Below, piece by piece: positions 9,423-17,511 of a DNA stretch of 46,951 nucleotides; within the stretch, counting starts at the first letter, position 1; every line of letters starts with the position of its first letter. The position numbers and the translations under genes were made by a program. The stretch covers positions 1 through 46,951 of the forward strand of contig JAKSTJ010000017.1 of the NCBI GenBank assembly GCA_024402635.1, read 5' to 3'. Source of the stretch: Treponema sp. GTDB lineage: Bacteria; Spirochaetota; Spirochaetia; Treponematales; Treponemataceae. The notes beneath the pieces were generated by a model that saw nothing but the letters and a program-made list of their open reading frames with translations, was not told where the DNA came from and did no database searches.

Positions 9423-9815
9423 ATGAAAATGGTAAAAGTATTATCAGCTGTAGCATTTGCAGCAATCCTCGTTTTTGGTGCAGTTTCTTGTTCAAAACCT
9501 GCTGCAAAAAAAGCAATTGAAGAAAAAAAGGTTGAAGAAGTAAAACCTGTTGAAACTGAAGCAGAAGAAACAGATGAAGAATCAATCGAAACTTTATCAG
9601 ATGCATTAAAATCTTTATCTGCTGAATTAGATGCAGCTTATGATGATGTTGCTGGTCAGGTAAAAGATGCTTTAGGTGGCGTTTCAAGTGAATTAAGCGA
9701 TGTTTATGGCGAAGTATCTGGACAGGTAAAAGATGCTTTAGGTGAAGTTGGAAGCGAAGTAAAAGGTGCTCTTGACGAAGCTTTAGGTTCTCTTGGTTCA
9801 TTATTCAGTTTCTAA
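9423..9815 (+). CDS. Small lipoprotein with amphipathic repeats
   Basis: Signal peptide with lipobox GAVSC (Cys at residue 23), so a lipid-anchored envelope protein. After a Lys/Glu/Val-rich linker (AIEEKKVEEVKPVETEAEET) come heptad-like amphipathic stretches with a repeated GQVKDALG motif at two places and an end in LGSLGSLFSF. No family recognised. A good promoter and AAGGAG site precede it, and it shares composition and its C-terminal ALGSLF-like motif with the next reading frame, so the two are tandem paralogues. Probably an abundant small surface lipoprotein (inference). Confidence 0.85.
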   Translation: MKMVKVLSAVAFAAILVFGAVSCSKPAAKKAIEEKKVEEVKPVETEAEETDEESIETLSDALKSLSAELDAAYDDVAGQVKDALGGVSSELSDVYGEVSGQVKDALGEVGSEVKGALDEALGSLGSLFSF

Positions 9816-9841
9816 TTTTTTTATTAACTACAGGTTTAGTA

Positions 9842-10096
9842 TTGTCAGTTGTTTCTTGTTCTGAAAAAAAAGAAAAGAAAACATATGACTTCTCAAGTAC
9901 TTCATCTAAAAAAGCTGACACTTCAGCAGATGATCTTGATTCATTATTAAATGACTTAAGCACATTAGCAGAAGATTTAGAAGGAACAGCTTCTGACGCT
10001 TTGAAAGAAGTTGACAACTTGTTAAAAGACACAGGTGTTGATAAAGCATTAGACACAGCAAAAGGTGCTTTGGATGCATTAGGATCATTATTCTAA
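9842..10096 (+). CDS. Second small lipoprotein, start and signal peptide N-terminus missing
   Basis: The frame reads MSVVSCSEKKEKK from a TTG at 9842 and ends with ALDALGSLF. Upstream in the same frame the sequence continues as LIFLLTTGLVLSVVSC, an almost complete lipoprotein signal peptide, but there is no ATG, no basic N-terminus and no Shine-Dalgarno site: the hydrophobic core abuts the stop codon of the preceding gene. An ATT codon at 9815-9817 shares a base with that stop. Either the 5' end was deleted by recombination between paralogues, or it is translated by re-initiation from ATT or TTG. The rest of the frame is intact and ends before a strong terminator, which argues against long decay. 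Confidence 0.55.
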   Translation: MSVVSCSEKKEKKTYDFSSTSSKKADTSADDLDSLLNDLSTLAEDLEGTASDALKEVDNLLKDTGVDKALDTAKGALDALGSLF

Positions 10097-10126
10097 TCTA
10101 AAGTAAATAGAGAATACTAAATACAA

Positions 10127-10162
10127 AAGGCTGTCTGATATAATTCAGGCGGCCTTTTTTTT
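10127..10162 (+). terminator. Intrinsic terminator after lipoprotein pair
   Basis: A 12-bp stem (AAGGCTGTCTGA with TCAGGCGGCCTT, two G-U pairs), 6-base loop TATAAT, then eight T. Strong and oriented for the plus strand. Confidence 0.9.
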
Positions 10163-10180
10163 GTATATTTATACGTTTTA

Positions 10181-10209
10181 TTGACATTTTGCCCTTAAAT
10201 ATGAATAAT
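10181..10209 (+). promoter_or_regulatory. Promoter of the aminotransferase gene
   Basis: Perfect TTGACA at 10181-10186, 17-base spacer, AATAAT at 10204-10209. It places the transcript start near 10216, downstream of the possible ATG at 10189, which therefore cannot be the start of the gene. Confidence 0.75.
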
Positions 10210-10236
10210 TTATGCATAAGAAGGAATACAAAAATT

Positions 10237-11526
10237 ATGATTAATCCATTAGCTCAAGAATTGAATGAAACATTAAAAGGCTCGGTTGCAGATTTATTAA
10301 TGTCTGACTTAGGCAAAAGACTTTATTTCCCAAACGGAATTATTGCTCAGGGTGGAGAAGCTGCAAAAGATGCTAAAGTTGCAAATGGTACAATTGGTAT
10401 GGCAGTAGCAAACGGAACACCAATTGAACTTGATTCTTATAAGAAAAATATGCCTGAATTAAATCCAAGAGAAACTGTTGCTTATGCAAAAACAGCAGGA
10501 AATCCTGATTTACGTGCAATTTGGAAAGATAAACTTCTCGAAAAAAATCCTTCATTGAAGGGTAAGAAAATTTCACTTCCAATTCTTGTTCCGGGGCTTA
10601 CAGCTGCTCTTTCTTATGTAGCAGATATTTTTGTTGATGAAGATAAACCTCTCTTGGCTGCAGATCCTTGCTGGGATAACTATGAATTAATTACTTGTGC
10701 TCGTAGAGGTGCAGAATTCCATCAGTTCAAATGTTTTGAAAATGGAAAATTTAATCTTGCTGATTTAGAAGCAAAAATGAAAGCTGATGCAGAAAAATAC
10801 GGTTCTGTTAGAGTTATTTTGAACTTCCCACAGAATCCATCAGGATATAGTCCAACTAAAGACGAAGCAAAAGAAATTGTAAAAATCGTAAAAAATATTG
10901 CTGAAAGTGGAAAACAGGTTCTTGTTCTTTCTGATGATGCATATTTTGGCTTAAATTACGAAGATGATATAGAACCACAGAGTTTATTTGCATACATGGC
11001 AGATTTACACGAAAATGTACTTGCAATCAAAGCTGATGGTCCTACAAAAGAAGATTTTGCATGGGGATTCAGAACAGGATTTATTACTTTTGCATCAAAA
11101 GGATTCAGCGACGAACAGGTAAACGCTTTACAGGTTAAATTTATGTCTGCAATTCGTTCATCAGTTTCTTGTTCTTCAACTCCATCTCAGAGTCTTGTTG
11201 CAAAAGCTCTTAATGATCCTGCTCACGAAGCTCAGAAGAAAGAATTGAGAAAAATGCTTCAGAGCCGTTATGATGCAGTAAGAAAGTTTGTTTCAACTCA
11301 TAAATCATCAGTTCTTGAACCACTTCCATTCAATTCTGGATATTTTATGTCATTCAACGTAAAAACAGGAAACGCTGAAGATATTCGTAAAAAACTTCTT
11401 GCTGAAAAAGGAATTGGAATTATTCAGATTGATGCAAATACTTTACGAGTTGCTTTCTCAAGTATTGATGAAGATAAGATTGAAGCAGTTTACGAAAGTA
11501 TTTATAATGTAGCTGAGGCTATGTAA
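10237..11526 (+). CDS. PLP-dependent aminotransferase, class I/II fold
   Basis: Cytosolic fold-type I transaminase, 429 residues from the ATG at 10237 (AAGGA upstream, promoter at 10181). Visible family features are the NFPQNPSGYSPT segment that holds the substrate/PLP asparagine, the LSDDAYFGL segment with the PLP-ring aspartate and tyrosine, the likely Schiff-base lysine in AIKADGPTKEDFAWGFRTGF and a C-terminal LRVAFSS strand. The N-terminus (LAQELNETLKGSVADLLMSDLGKRLYFP) is unusual for standard aspartate aminotransferases and fits a divergent group seen in spirochaetes and clostridia. The substrate cannot be named. The next gene follows after 3 bases and is probably co-transcribed, subject to the hairpin at 11565. 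Confidence 0.88.
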   Translation: MINPLAQELNETLKGSVADLLMSDLGKRLYFPNGIIAQGGEAAKDAKVANGTIGMAVANGTPIELDSYKKNMPELNPRETVAYAKTAGNPDLRAIWKDKLLEKNPSLKGKKISLPILVPGLTAALSYVADIFVDEDKPLLAADPCWDNYELITCARRGAEFHQFKCFENGKFNLADLEAKMKADAEKYGSVRVILNFPQNPSGYSPTKDEAKEIVKIVKNIAESGKQVLVLSDDAYFGLNYEDDIEPQSLFAYMADLHENVLAIKADGPTKEDFAWGFRTGFITFASKGFSDEQVNALQVKFMSAIRSSVSCSSTPSQSLVAKALNDPAHEAQKKELRKMLQSRYDAVRKFVSTHKSSVLEPLPFNSGYFMSFNVKTGNAEDIRKKLLAEKGIGIIQIDANTLRVAFSSIDEDKIEAVYESIYNVAEAM

Positions 11527-11529
11527 TTC

Positions 11530-12891
11530 GTGAAAATTAATTTGAATTTTAATTCAATTAAAAGAGCGGTGGCCCTGAGAAAGGTTGCCGCTTTTTTAAT
11601 AACAGGTATTTTATCAGTTTTTTCATTTATTTCCTGTAATCTTCAGGAAGAAGATAATAGAGTTGTAATCTGGACTTGTTCTAGAGATTTTGCTCAATAT
11701 GCTGAACTTTATAATCAAAGTCACAAAAATAACAAAGTAGTAATTGTATATAAAGAAAATCCTGCAAAATCTCTTCCTCCCTTAAAAGATGAAGCTAATC
11801 CTGATATTGTAATTGGACCATGGCTCCAGAGTGATTTTGTAAACAATTATTTTACTTCCCTTGATTATATTTTTGACAGAAGAATCATCAGTTCTTCAAT
11901 TTTCTATCCTCAGTTATTTGAGGTTGGAAAATTTAATGATTCTCAGTATTTATTGCCGGTTAGTTTTAATCTTCCTGCTGTAATTTATTCTGCCTCAAAC
12001 AATGATAAAATAAAGAATGATTTTACAATGTCTATTGATGATATTCGTCAGACAGCTGCAGAATTTAATGAAAAGAAAAAAAATGGAAGTTTTAATAAAA
12101 TTGGATTCACTGTAACAACCAATCCAGATTTTCTTTATTTAGTTTCAAAAATGTATGACGTTGATTTTTGCAATAATGGCGAAAAAACTATCTGGAATGA
12201 AGATAAACTTAAAGAAGCTGTAAAAGTTGTATATGACTGGGTTTCGGCAGAAAATAATTCAATTCGTACTGAAACAGATTTTGATTTTAAGTATCTTTGT
12301 ATGCCAGATTATAGGCAGGTTATTTCAGATAAAACTTTATTTACATATGCAACAAGTGACAGAGTATTTGATATTCTTCACAATCAGTATGCAAATATTG
12401 ATTACCGCTGGATTGAAAAAGATGGAAAAATCCAGATTGAAGATTCTGCAATTTTTCTTGGAATTTATAAAAAAACAAAAAATCAGGCTGGTTGTACAGA
12501 ATTTATTACTTGGTTCTTTAATGAAGCAAATCAGGATAAAATTTTAGAAAGAAAGATTGATTTGAATCTTGATACAGAACAGTTTGGATTTACAGGCGGT
12601 TTTTCTTCGTTAATCAAAGTTACTGAAAAAAGTATGCCAAAATATTACACACAACTTTTGTCAAATGTTCCTCCTTCACAGGCATTAACTGCAGCAATAA
12701 GTCAGTTTCCACGATGGGAAGATTATAAAAAAAGTGTAATTGATCCATTCTTCCTTGATTCAATTAAAGAATATGAACGATTGGAAACAGATAAAGCAGA
12801 AGAAAAAGATACTTCGACTGAAACAATCTTAAAACAGAACATTACAATTGAAGATTACGAAAAAGAATGGCGTAAAAAGCTGTTTGATTAA
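11530..12891 (+). CDS. Extracellular solute-binding-like lipoprotein
   Basis: GTG start at 11530 with GAGG upstream inside the end of the aminotransferase gene. A long basic N-terminus leads to a signal peptide with lipobox SFISC. The mature protein (VVIWTCSRDFAQYAELYNQSHKNNKVVIVY, NPDIVIGPWLQSDFV) has the early strands of family 1 ABC-type sugar-binding proteins, and late segments such as FITWFFNEANQDKIL also match. No permease or ATPase gene lies nearby. An alternative start is the GTG at 11569 (MALRKVAAF), which would give a shorter signal peptide but lacks a good ribosome site. The ligand is unknown. Confidence 0.8.
   Translation: MKINLNFNSIKRAVALRKVAAFLITGILSVFSFISCNLQEEDNRVVIWTCSRDFAQYAELYNQSHKNNKVVIVYKENPAKSLPPLKDEANPDIVIGPWLQSDFVNNYFTSLDYIFDRRIISSSIFYPQLFEVGKFNDSQYLLPVSFNLPAVIYSASNNDKIKNDFTMSIDDIRQTAAEFNEKKKNGSFNKIGFTVTTNPDFLYLVSKMYDVDFCNNGEKTIWNEDKLKEAVKVVYDWVSAENNSIRTETDFDFKYLCMPDYRQVISDKTLFTYATSDRVFDILHNQYANIDYRWIEKDGKIQIEDSAIFLGIYKKTKNQAGCTEFITWFFNEANQDKILERKIDLNLDTEQFGFTGGFSSLIKVTEKSMPKYYTQLLSNVPPSQALTAAISQFPRWEDYKKSVIDPFFLDSIKEYERLETDKAEEKDTSTETILKQNITIEDYEKEWRKKLFD
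11565..11597 (+). terminator. Intrinsic terminator or attenuator inside the signal-peptide coding region
   Basis: AGCGGTGGCC (11565-11574) pairs with GGTTGCCGCT (11583-11592) over 10 bp, three of them G-U, with an 8-base loop and six T directly after. It ends the aminotransferase transcript but lies about 35 bases inside the next gene. Confidence 0.7.
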
Positions 12892-12948
12892 AAAAAATAG
12901 CTAAACTTTTTTATTTCATTTCCGATACTAAAGATGTAGAGGTGTATT

Positions 12949-13326
12949 ATGACTTCAGGTATCGGAAACTTTAATGCAATTCAATACAGTAATTTAAGCA
13001 GTCAGGGTGCTGGAAAATTATATCTTCCAGTTAGTAAATCTGCATTGCTTTATTCTCATTTTGATCATGTTTCTGGTGTTGCTGCCCGTTCTGGACAGTC
13101 TGGAGTTTCTATCAGCAAACTTCAGATTTTGAATTCTTTAATTGATAGAGCCAGTTCTATTACTTCTACAAAACCAACTGCAAAAGCTGTTGAATCCTTA
13201 TCTGAAAAAAGCGTTGATTCATTAATAAAAAATCTTCACCAGCAGATTCAGAATGCTTCAAAAATTTCTTACATAATGAACGGTGCTCAGCTTGTTCCTG
13301 GTGAATTATTTTCTATTCAGGCATAA
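12949..13326 (+). CDS. Small protein of unknown function
   Basis: 125 residues, no signal peptide, no membrane segment, no recognised motif. Rich in Ser, with a region of possible helices (SISKLQILNSLIDRAS, SVDSLIKNLHQQIQNASKI). GAGGTG lies seven bases before the ATG, and codon usage is like that of neighbours, so it is a real gene. It stands between a solute-binding lipoprotein (58 bases upstream) and a convergent sugar-binding lipoprotein. Probably a lineage-specific protein. Confidence 0.7.
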   Translation: MTSGIGNFNAIQYSNLSSQGAGKLYLPVSKSALLYSHFDHVSGVAARSGQSGVSISKLQILNSLIDRASSITSTKPTAKAVESLSEKSVDSLIKNLHQQIQNASKISYIMNGAQLVPGELFSIQA

Positions 13327-13364
13327 ATCTCAAATCTTTTTTTTAATCACATTACATTGTTAAA

Positions 13365-13413
13365 TAAAAAAACGACTGCATTTGAAAATTGCTAATAAAA
13401 CAAATACAGCCGT
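13365..13413 (-). terminator. Terminator for the minus-strand binding-protein gene
   Basis: On the minus strand a 13-bp stem (13401-13413 with 13372-13384) forms with two G-U pairs and is followed by seven T. On the plus strand the same two positions become A-C mismatches, so the structure is tuned for minus-strand transcripts. Confidence 0.75.
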
Positions 13414-13433
13414 AAAAATAATTTTTAAAGGAG

Positions 13434-13462
13434 AAAGGGAATGGTTATAAATCATTCCCTTT
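13434..13462. repeat. Perfect 10-bp inverted repeat between convergent genes
   Basis: AAAGGGAATG and CATTCCCTTT with a 9-base loop, 18 bases past the stop of the minus-strand binding-protein gene. It probably helps stop transcription or protects the 3' end of that abundant mRNA. It lacks a clean T-run on either strand. Confidence 0.6.
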
Positions 13463-13480
13463 GTTTTATTTAGGGTTTAA

Positions 13481-14878
13481 TTACCAGTTGTTAGCATCGT
13501 CAAGTAAAGCTGCCCAGTTGTTCTTAGAAGATTCATAAGCTTCCTGAGGAGTTACCCAACCACCGTATGTACTCCAAATCATATCACCCATGTAGTTGAT
13601 TCCAGGAATCAATGTAGAGTAGTTTGGACATGGATTTTCCATGAGGTATACGAGAGTTTCATCTACAGCACGTTCATCTCTGAAGTGGTTGTAGTATCCT
13701 TCTTTCCATACTTCGTTGTTATCATATCCTGGTGTTGGATCTGACCAGAGGTCGAAAATCTTCATGATTTTTGCAGCTCTTTCATCATCATAGATAGCAG
13801 GAATTACATACATGTTATCCTGGTTAAGAGTTCTGTATTTTCCATCACCTTTTGGTCCTAATGGGAATGCTACATAACCGTAGTCATCTTTCATGCTTGC
13901 ATAACGCTGATTTGGCTGTGCATTGTATTCCTGATCAATCTGGAATGCAACCTGTCCGTTCTGGAATGCAGCGTATACCCAGTCCCAGTTACTTCCTTCT
14001 GGCTGTGGCATTTCATAATTCTGTACAAGGTGAGCAACCCAGTTGATTGTTTCGAGAACGCGGTCATCACCACAGTTGTTTACGAATTTTCCGTTTTCAT
14101 CACGACCAATCATTGCAATACCGTTAGAGATACAAGCTGTTGGTGTGAATTCTGTAGAAGAGTTAGCCATACCGTATGTATCCATGATACCATCGTTGTC
14201 CATATCACGAGTACATTTCTTTAACATGTCTTCGAAAGCTTCCCAAGTCCATTTTCCTTCTTTCTGTAAGTCATATGGAGCATCTGGATCAATACCAGCT
14301 TCTTCCAAAAGTCTCTTGTTGAAGAATACACCCTGACGTGGTTCTGGTTTAGCTGTGCTCATAGCATAGAAAGAGTTACCTCTTGTGATTAACTGTGAAA
14401 CACCTTTATTCCATTTGTCTTTGTTCCAGTCAATGTCTTTGAATTTAGAAAGATCATAGAAAAATTCACCTTTCATACCACTAATGATTGAACGTGTATC
14501 AACGATGAATATGTAGTTTTCATCACCACCAGTTACACAGAAGTTTGTTACTTTCTGTGGATGTTCATCCCATGCACCAAGCTGCATCTGTTTGAATTTG
14601 AAGTTGTAAGTATCCTGTGTGAATTTGTGCCAAGCGCGGTTGTCTTCATCAAGTTTAGAAACTGCTTCACCAGCTTCTGCATCTTCACCTGACCAGTAGT
14701 CAGCAAGAATAACGCTCATTCCACCAAAGTCTAATACTTTACCATTAGCGTCTTTTTCGATTGTTACATCTTTGTACTTTCCGCTTACCTGTTTTGCAGT
14801 ACTGTCGTCGTTTTTGTTACAACCAGTTACCATTAAAACTGCAGAAACTAAAAAAAGTCCCAGAATTGTCTTTTTCAT
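13481..14878 (-). CDS. Sugar-type ABC transporter substrate-binding lipoprotein
   Basis: 465 residues from the ATG at 14878, chosen because AAGGAG lies seven bases upstream and MKKTILGLFLVSAVLMVTGC is then a textbook lipoprotein signal; an in-frame ATG 12 codons earlier has no ribosome site. The mature part has family 1 binding-protein features (ANSSTEFTPTACISNG, NGQVAFQIDQEYNAQPNQRY, YRTLNQDNMYVIPAIYDDERAAKIMKIFDLW). Many C-ending codons for Phe, Tyr and Asn suggest high expression. It follows the GH5 cellulase by 108 bases on the same strand, so it probably captures glucan breakdown products (inference). No permease or ATPase gene is in the window. Confidence 0.9.
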   Translation of the reverse strand: MKKTILGLFLVSAVLMVTGCNKNDDSTAKQVSGKYKDVTIEKDANGKVLDFGGMSVILADYWSGEDAEAGEAVSKLDEDNRAWHKFTQDTYNFKFKQMQLGAWDEHPQKVTNFCVTGGDENYIFIVDTRSIISGMKGEFFYDLSKFKDIDWNKDKWNKGVSQLITRGNSFYAMSTAKPEPRQGVFFNKRLLEEAGIDPDAPYDLQKEGKWTWEAFEDMLKKCTRDMDNDGIMDTYGMANSSTEFTPTACISNGIAMIGRDENGKFVNNCGDDRVLETINWVAHLVQNYEMPQPEGSNWDWVYAAFQNGQVAFQIDQEYNAQPNQRYASMKDDYGYVAFPLGPKGDGKYRTLNQDNMYVIPAIYDDERAAKIMKIFDLWSDPTPGYDNNEVWKEGYYNHFRDERAVDETLVYLMENPCPNYSTLIPGINYMGDMIWSTYGGWVTPQEAYESSKNNWAALLDDANNW

Positions 14879-14929
14879 TAAAAACTCCTTTTTAGGGATA
14901 GTCTTCCCTTTCAAGACAATTCTAGGACT

Positions 14930-14979
14930 AAATATTTGGGTAAAATACTAAAATATTCGGTGTTATATCAAAATATTTG
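14930..14979. promoter_or_regulatory. Three phased direct repeats AAATATT(T/C)G
   Basis: Copies at 14930-14938, 14951-14959 and 14971-14979, that is 21 and 20 bases apart or two helical turns, in the 108-base gap upstream of the sugar-binding lipoprotein gene. Candidate operator for a regulator bound on one face of DNA. Confidence 0.35.
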
Positions 14980-14986
14980 TTAAAGT

Positions 14987-16225
14987 TTATTCAGCGTATG
15001 CTTCTTCAACCATAGCCTGAATTAGGTCTGGGAAGAACCATTCCTGAGTTTCTCTGTCGTAATAACCAAATCTTTCATTATAATCTGTACCATTTGGCCA
15101 TGCCTGACCGTTGTCCCAAAGACAAGAAGTCATTCCATATTTGCGTGAATACTTAATGAAAGCGTGTGCCCATCCAAGACGATCTTCTGGATTGTTTTTG
15201 TTAACAGCACCAAATTCACCGATTACAACAGGATATCCTTTTTCAATAAATGTTTCGTTAAGTTTTTTGAATGTTCCTGCAACTTCGCTCTGTAATCTGT
15301 CGTTCCATTTTGTTGTACCTGGAGACTGCATTGCAAATACATAAGGTGAATACATATGAACTGCAAGAATTAAGTGATCTGGCTGTTCATCTTCTGGCAT
15401 TCTGAATGTGTCTGCAAAAGCGGCATTTGGAGAAGCTGCAATTCCTGGAATCATAATGAAACGTTCTTTGTTGTTTCCCCCTGAAGCACGAATAATATCT
15501 ACAACTAACTGATTGAATTTATTGATACATTCTGCAGCTTCTTTAGAAATAGGAGAGTTTGGATCATAAACCCATTCTACACTTGTTCCACATGGACGAG
15601 GTTCGTTTAATGTTTCAAAAATCAAGTGTTCGTCATAACCATTGTTAAATGCAAGGGCAATCTGTCCCCAGACATTTGTAAGGAAGTGAACTGATTTTTC
15701 GTAATTTTCTTCGCTAGGATAATAATATCCACGTTTTGAAATTGGAGAGTAAGATTCCCAGTTATCGTGATGTGTATTTAAAATAACATACATATCATTG
15801 CTGATTGCCCAGTCTACAATTTCTTTTACACGAAGCATCCATAAAGGATCAATTGTATAATCATCCATAAGATGTTTAGACCATGATACAGGAATACGGA
15901 TTGTTTTGATTTTTGAGTTTGCAAGTTCTTCAATCATGATTTCTTCAGTTTCTGGCTGACCCCAGCTTGTTTCAGAACTTAATCCGTTACCGTTTATTGC
16001 ATCAAGAGTATTTCCAAGATTCCAACCAAGTCTCATGTCATATACTGTCTGTTTTGCAGATTTACTGTTAAAAGGGACATTTCCTTCATCAGTAATTACA
16101 AAATCCTGGTCAAATGTAAATTCAAAGCTTTTTGCCTCTTTTACTTCATCATTTTTTTTCTCATCGCCACAAGAAACAAAAAGCAAAGTAGAAGCTGCTA
16201 ATAAAGCAACTAAAAGTTTTTTCAT
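14987..16225 (-). CDS. GH5 endo-beta-1,4-glucanase lipoprotein (GH5_4-like)
   Basis: Lipoprotein signal MKKLLVALLAASTLLFVSC (lipidated Cys19), a charged linker to about residue 55, then a glycoside hydrolase family 5 barrel. The hallmark MRLGWNLGNTLDA (64-76) is the signature of subfamily 4-type cellulases and xyloglucanases. IRIPVSW at 109-115, HHDNW at 152-156, the acid/base Glu208 in ETLNEP and the nucleophile Glu337 in VIGEFGA are all present, so the enzyme should be active. It is anchored at the cell surface or in the periplasm and cuts internal beta-1,4 links of cellulose or related glucans. The start has GGAGG upstream. The sugar-binding lipoprotein downstream probably handles the products. 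Confidence 0.95.
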   Translation of the reverse strand: MKKLLVALLAASTLLFVSCGDEKKNDEVKEAKSFEFTFDQDFVITDEGNVPFNSKSAKQTVYDMRLGWNLGNTLDAINGNGLSSETSWGQPETEEIMIEELANSKIKTIRIPVSWSKHLMDDYTIDPLWMLRVKEIVDWAISNDMYVILNTHHDNWESYSPISKRGYYYPSEENYEKSVHFLTNVWGQIALAFNNGYDEHLIFETLNEPRPCGTSVEWVYDPNSPISKEAAECINKFNQLVVDIIRASGGNNKERFIMIPGIAASPNAAFADTFRMPEDEQPDHLILAVHMYSPYVFAMQSPGTTKWNDRLQSEVAGTFKKLNETFIEKGYPVVIGEFGAVNKNNPEDRLGWAHAFIKYSRKYGMTSCLWDNGQAWPNGTDYNERFGYYDRETQEWFFPDLIQAMVEEAYAE

Positions 16226-16280
16226 ATGTCCTCCATATTATATGTATAAAAAGTTTATATTTAATTTATAAAAAAAACAA

Positions 16281-16308
16281 TTTATATAAATATAAAAAAA
16301 TTGTACAA
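16281..16308 (-). promoter_or_regulatory. Promoter of the GH5 cellulase gene
   Basis: On the minus strand TTGTAC (16303-16308), a 16-base spacer and TATAAA (16281-16286). Start near 16274, leader of about 50 bases with GGAGG. The 260-base gap to the divergent lipoprotein gene is otherwise very A+T-rich. Confidence 0.55.
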
Positions 16309-16330
16309 AAGTGATATTATTCTTTGAAAT

Positions 16331-16357
16331 CTAAGAAAATTCTTATATATTTCTTAG
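16331..16357. promoter_or_regulatory. Inverted repeat upstream of the GH5 promoter
   Basis: CTAAGAAA and TTTCTTAG, eight perfect pairs 11 bases apart, about 22 bases upstream of the cellulase -35 box. Position fits an activator site for the cellulase or an operator for the divergent gene at 16486. Confidence 0.35.
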
Positions 16358-16485
16358 AAAATTTTAAGGTTTTAAATTTATATGTAATTTAAAATTAAAT
16401 GATTTATTGTTAGAATAAATTCAATAAAAAAAGTATAAGATTAAAACTGCCGGAATAGTGCAGCCTTTATTTAAGGAGAGATTTT

Positions 16486-17448
16486 ATGAAAAAAAGTTGT
16501 TTCTTTGGTGCAATTATTTCAATTGCTCTTTTATTTACCAGTTGTGGATCTGATATTACAACAACAGTAATTCGTCCTGCCGAATTAAACTTAAATGGTG
16601 CAGAATCAATTTGTGTTCTGCCATTCCAGTCCAGTCAGTATTCAGATTCGGATTTAGTTAAAATTCTTGATTTTTTTGTATTTGGTCGTGTTGATGATTC
16701 AGAACCTGCAAGAAATATTGCTGATTATATTACTGTAAATTTAACAAATTCTTTGCTTAATTCCGGTTTTATGAATGTAGTTGGATCAAAACGGGTTGAA
16801 ATGGCAATTAATAATGGAAATTCTATTCCTTGTGATGTTTATTTAACAGGTTATCTTTCAAACTTTGACAATTATATAAAAGAAACCTGGAGTGATGTTG
16901 ATGAACGATATTCTTTTTATAGAAGTGTAAAATTTACAGTAACCTACGAAATTATTGATGCAAAAACAAATTATGTAATCGGCAGAAAATATTATAACGT
17001 TTCAAGAGAATCTGGTTCTTACAGACACCGTCGCGATGTTCCAAGTGCAATAAGTATTGTTGAATCTGAACTTGATACAATGATTAATAAAATTATGCAT
17101 CAGCTGGAACCATATGAAGAAACAAAATATCTTAATTTGCTTGATGATAAATCTAAGTCGGAAGATATGAAAGCTGCAAAAAAACTTGCACAGCAGGGAT
17201 TCCTTGAAATTGCATATAAACAGTATTACACAATTTATACAACAAGAGGCCTTTTTGAAGCTGGATACAATTCCGGAATTATTCTTGAAGCATTGGGTGA
17301 TTATGAAGGTGCCGAAGCAATTATGAATCAGCTTTATATGCAGACTCGTAATAATAAAGTTTTAAATGCTCTTAGTGATATTCGAAAAGAAAGAGCTTTG
17401 AATAATACTTTGCAGAACCAGTTGTATTCAAGAAGATCTGTAAGATAA
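16486..17448 (+). CDS. Outer-envelope lipoprotein, CsgG/TolB-like domain plus TPR-like tail
   Basis: Lipobox LFTSC with Cys at residue 20. Residues about 28-190 hold an alpha/beta pattern (SICVLPFQSS, ADYITVNLTNSLLNSGFMNVV, CDVYLTGYLS) like the nucleotide-free fold of CsgG/DUF6340-type lipoproteins that build periplasmic assemblies. Residues about 215-300 read as two TPR-like helical pairs (AKKLAQQGFLEIAYKQYYTIY, NSGIILEALGDYEGAEAIMNQLY). The molecular role is unknown. AAGGAG precedes the ATG. It is followed by adk after 63 bases. Confidence 0.75.
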   Translation: MKKSCFFGAIISIALLFTSCGSDITTTVIRPAELNLNGAESICVLPFQSSQYSDSDLVKILDFFVFGRVDDSEPARNIADYITVNLTNSLLNSGFMNVVGSKRVEMAINNGNSIPCDVYLTGYLSNFDNYIKETWSDVDERYSFYRSVKFTVTYEIIDAKTNYVIGRKYYNVSRESGSYRHRRDVPSAISIVESELDTMINKIMHQLEPYEETKYLNLLDDKSKSEDMKAAKKLAQQGFLEIAYKQYYTIYTTRGLFEAGYNSGIILEALGDYEGAEAIMNQLYMQTRNNKVLNALSDIRKERALNNTLQNQLYSRRSVR

Positions 17449-17511
17449 AAATATTGCAGTACAACTGATTTCATATTAAAATATTAGAAATAATAATTTT
17501 TGAGGTAAATA

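Noticed and set aside
9421..9801. Long open frames on the strand opposite the lipoprotein genes (also 9906-10088)
   Set aside because: Leu/His/Gln-rich translations typical of shadows of Lys/Glu/Ala-rich genes; no ribosome site.
10189..10236. Longer start of the aminotransferase at 10189
   Set aside because: The ATG lies in the promoter spacer, upstream of the expected transcript start, and lacks a Shine-Dalgarno site.
13426..13474. Mini-ORF with a perfect AAAGGAG site and ATG at 13441 on the plus strand
   Set aside because: Only 10 codons, lies within a perfect inverted repeat between convergent genes, and has no promoter or downstream gene to lead.
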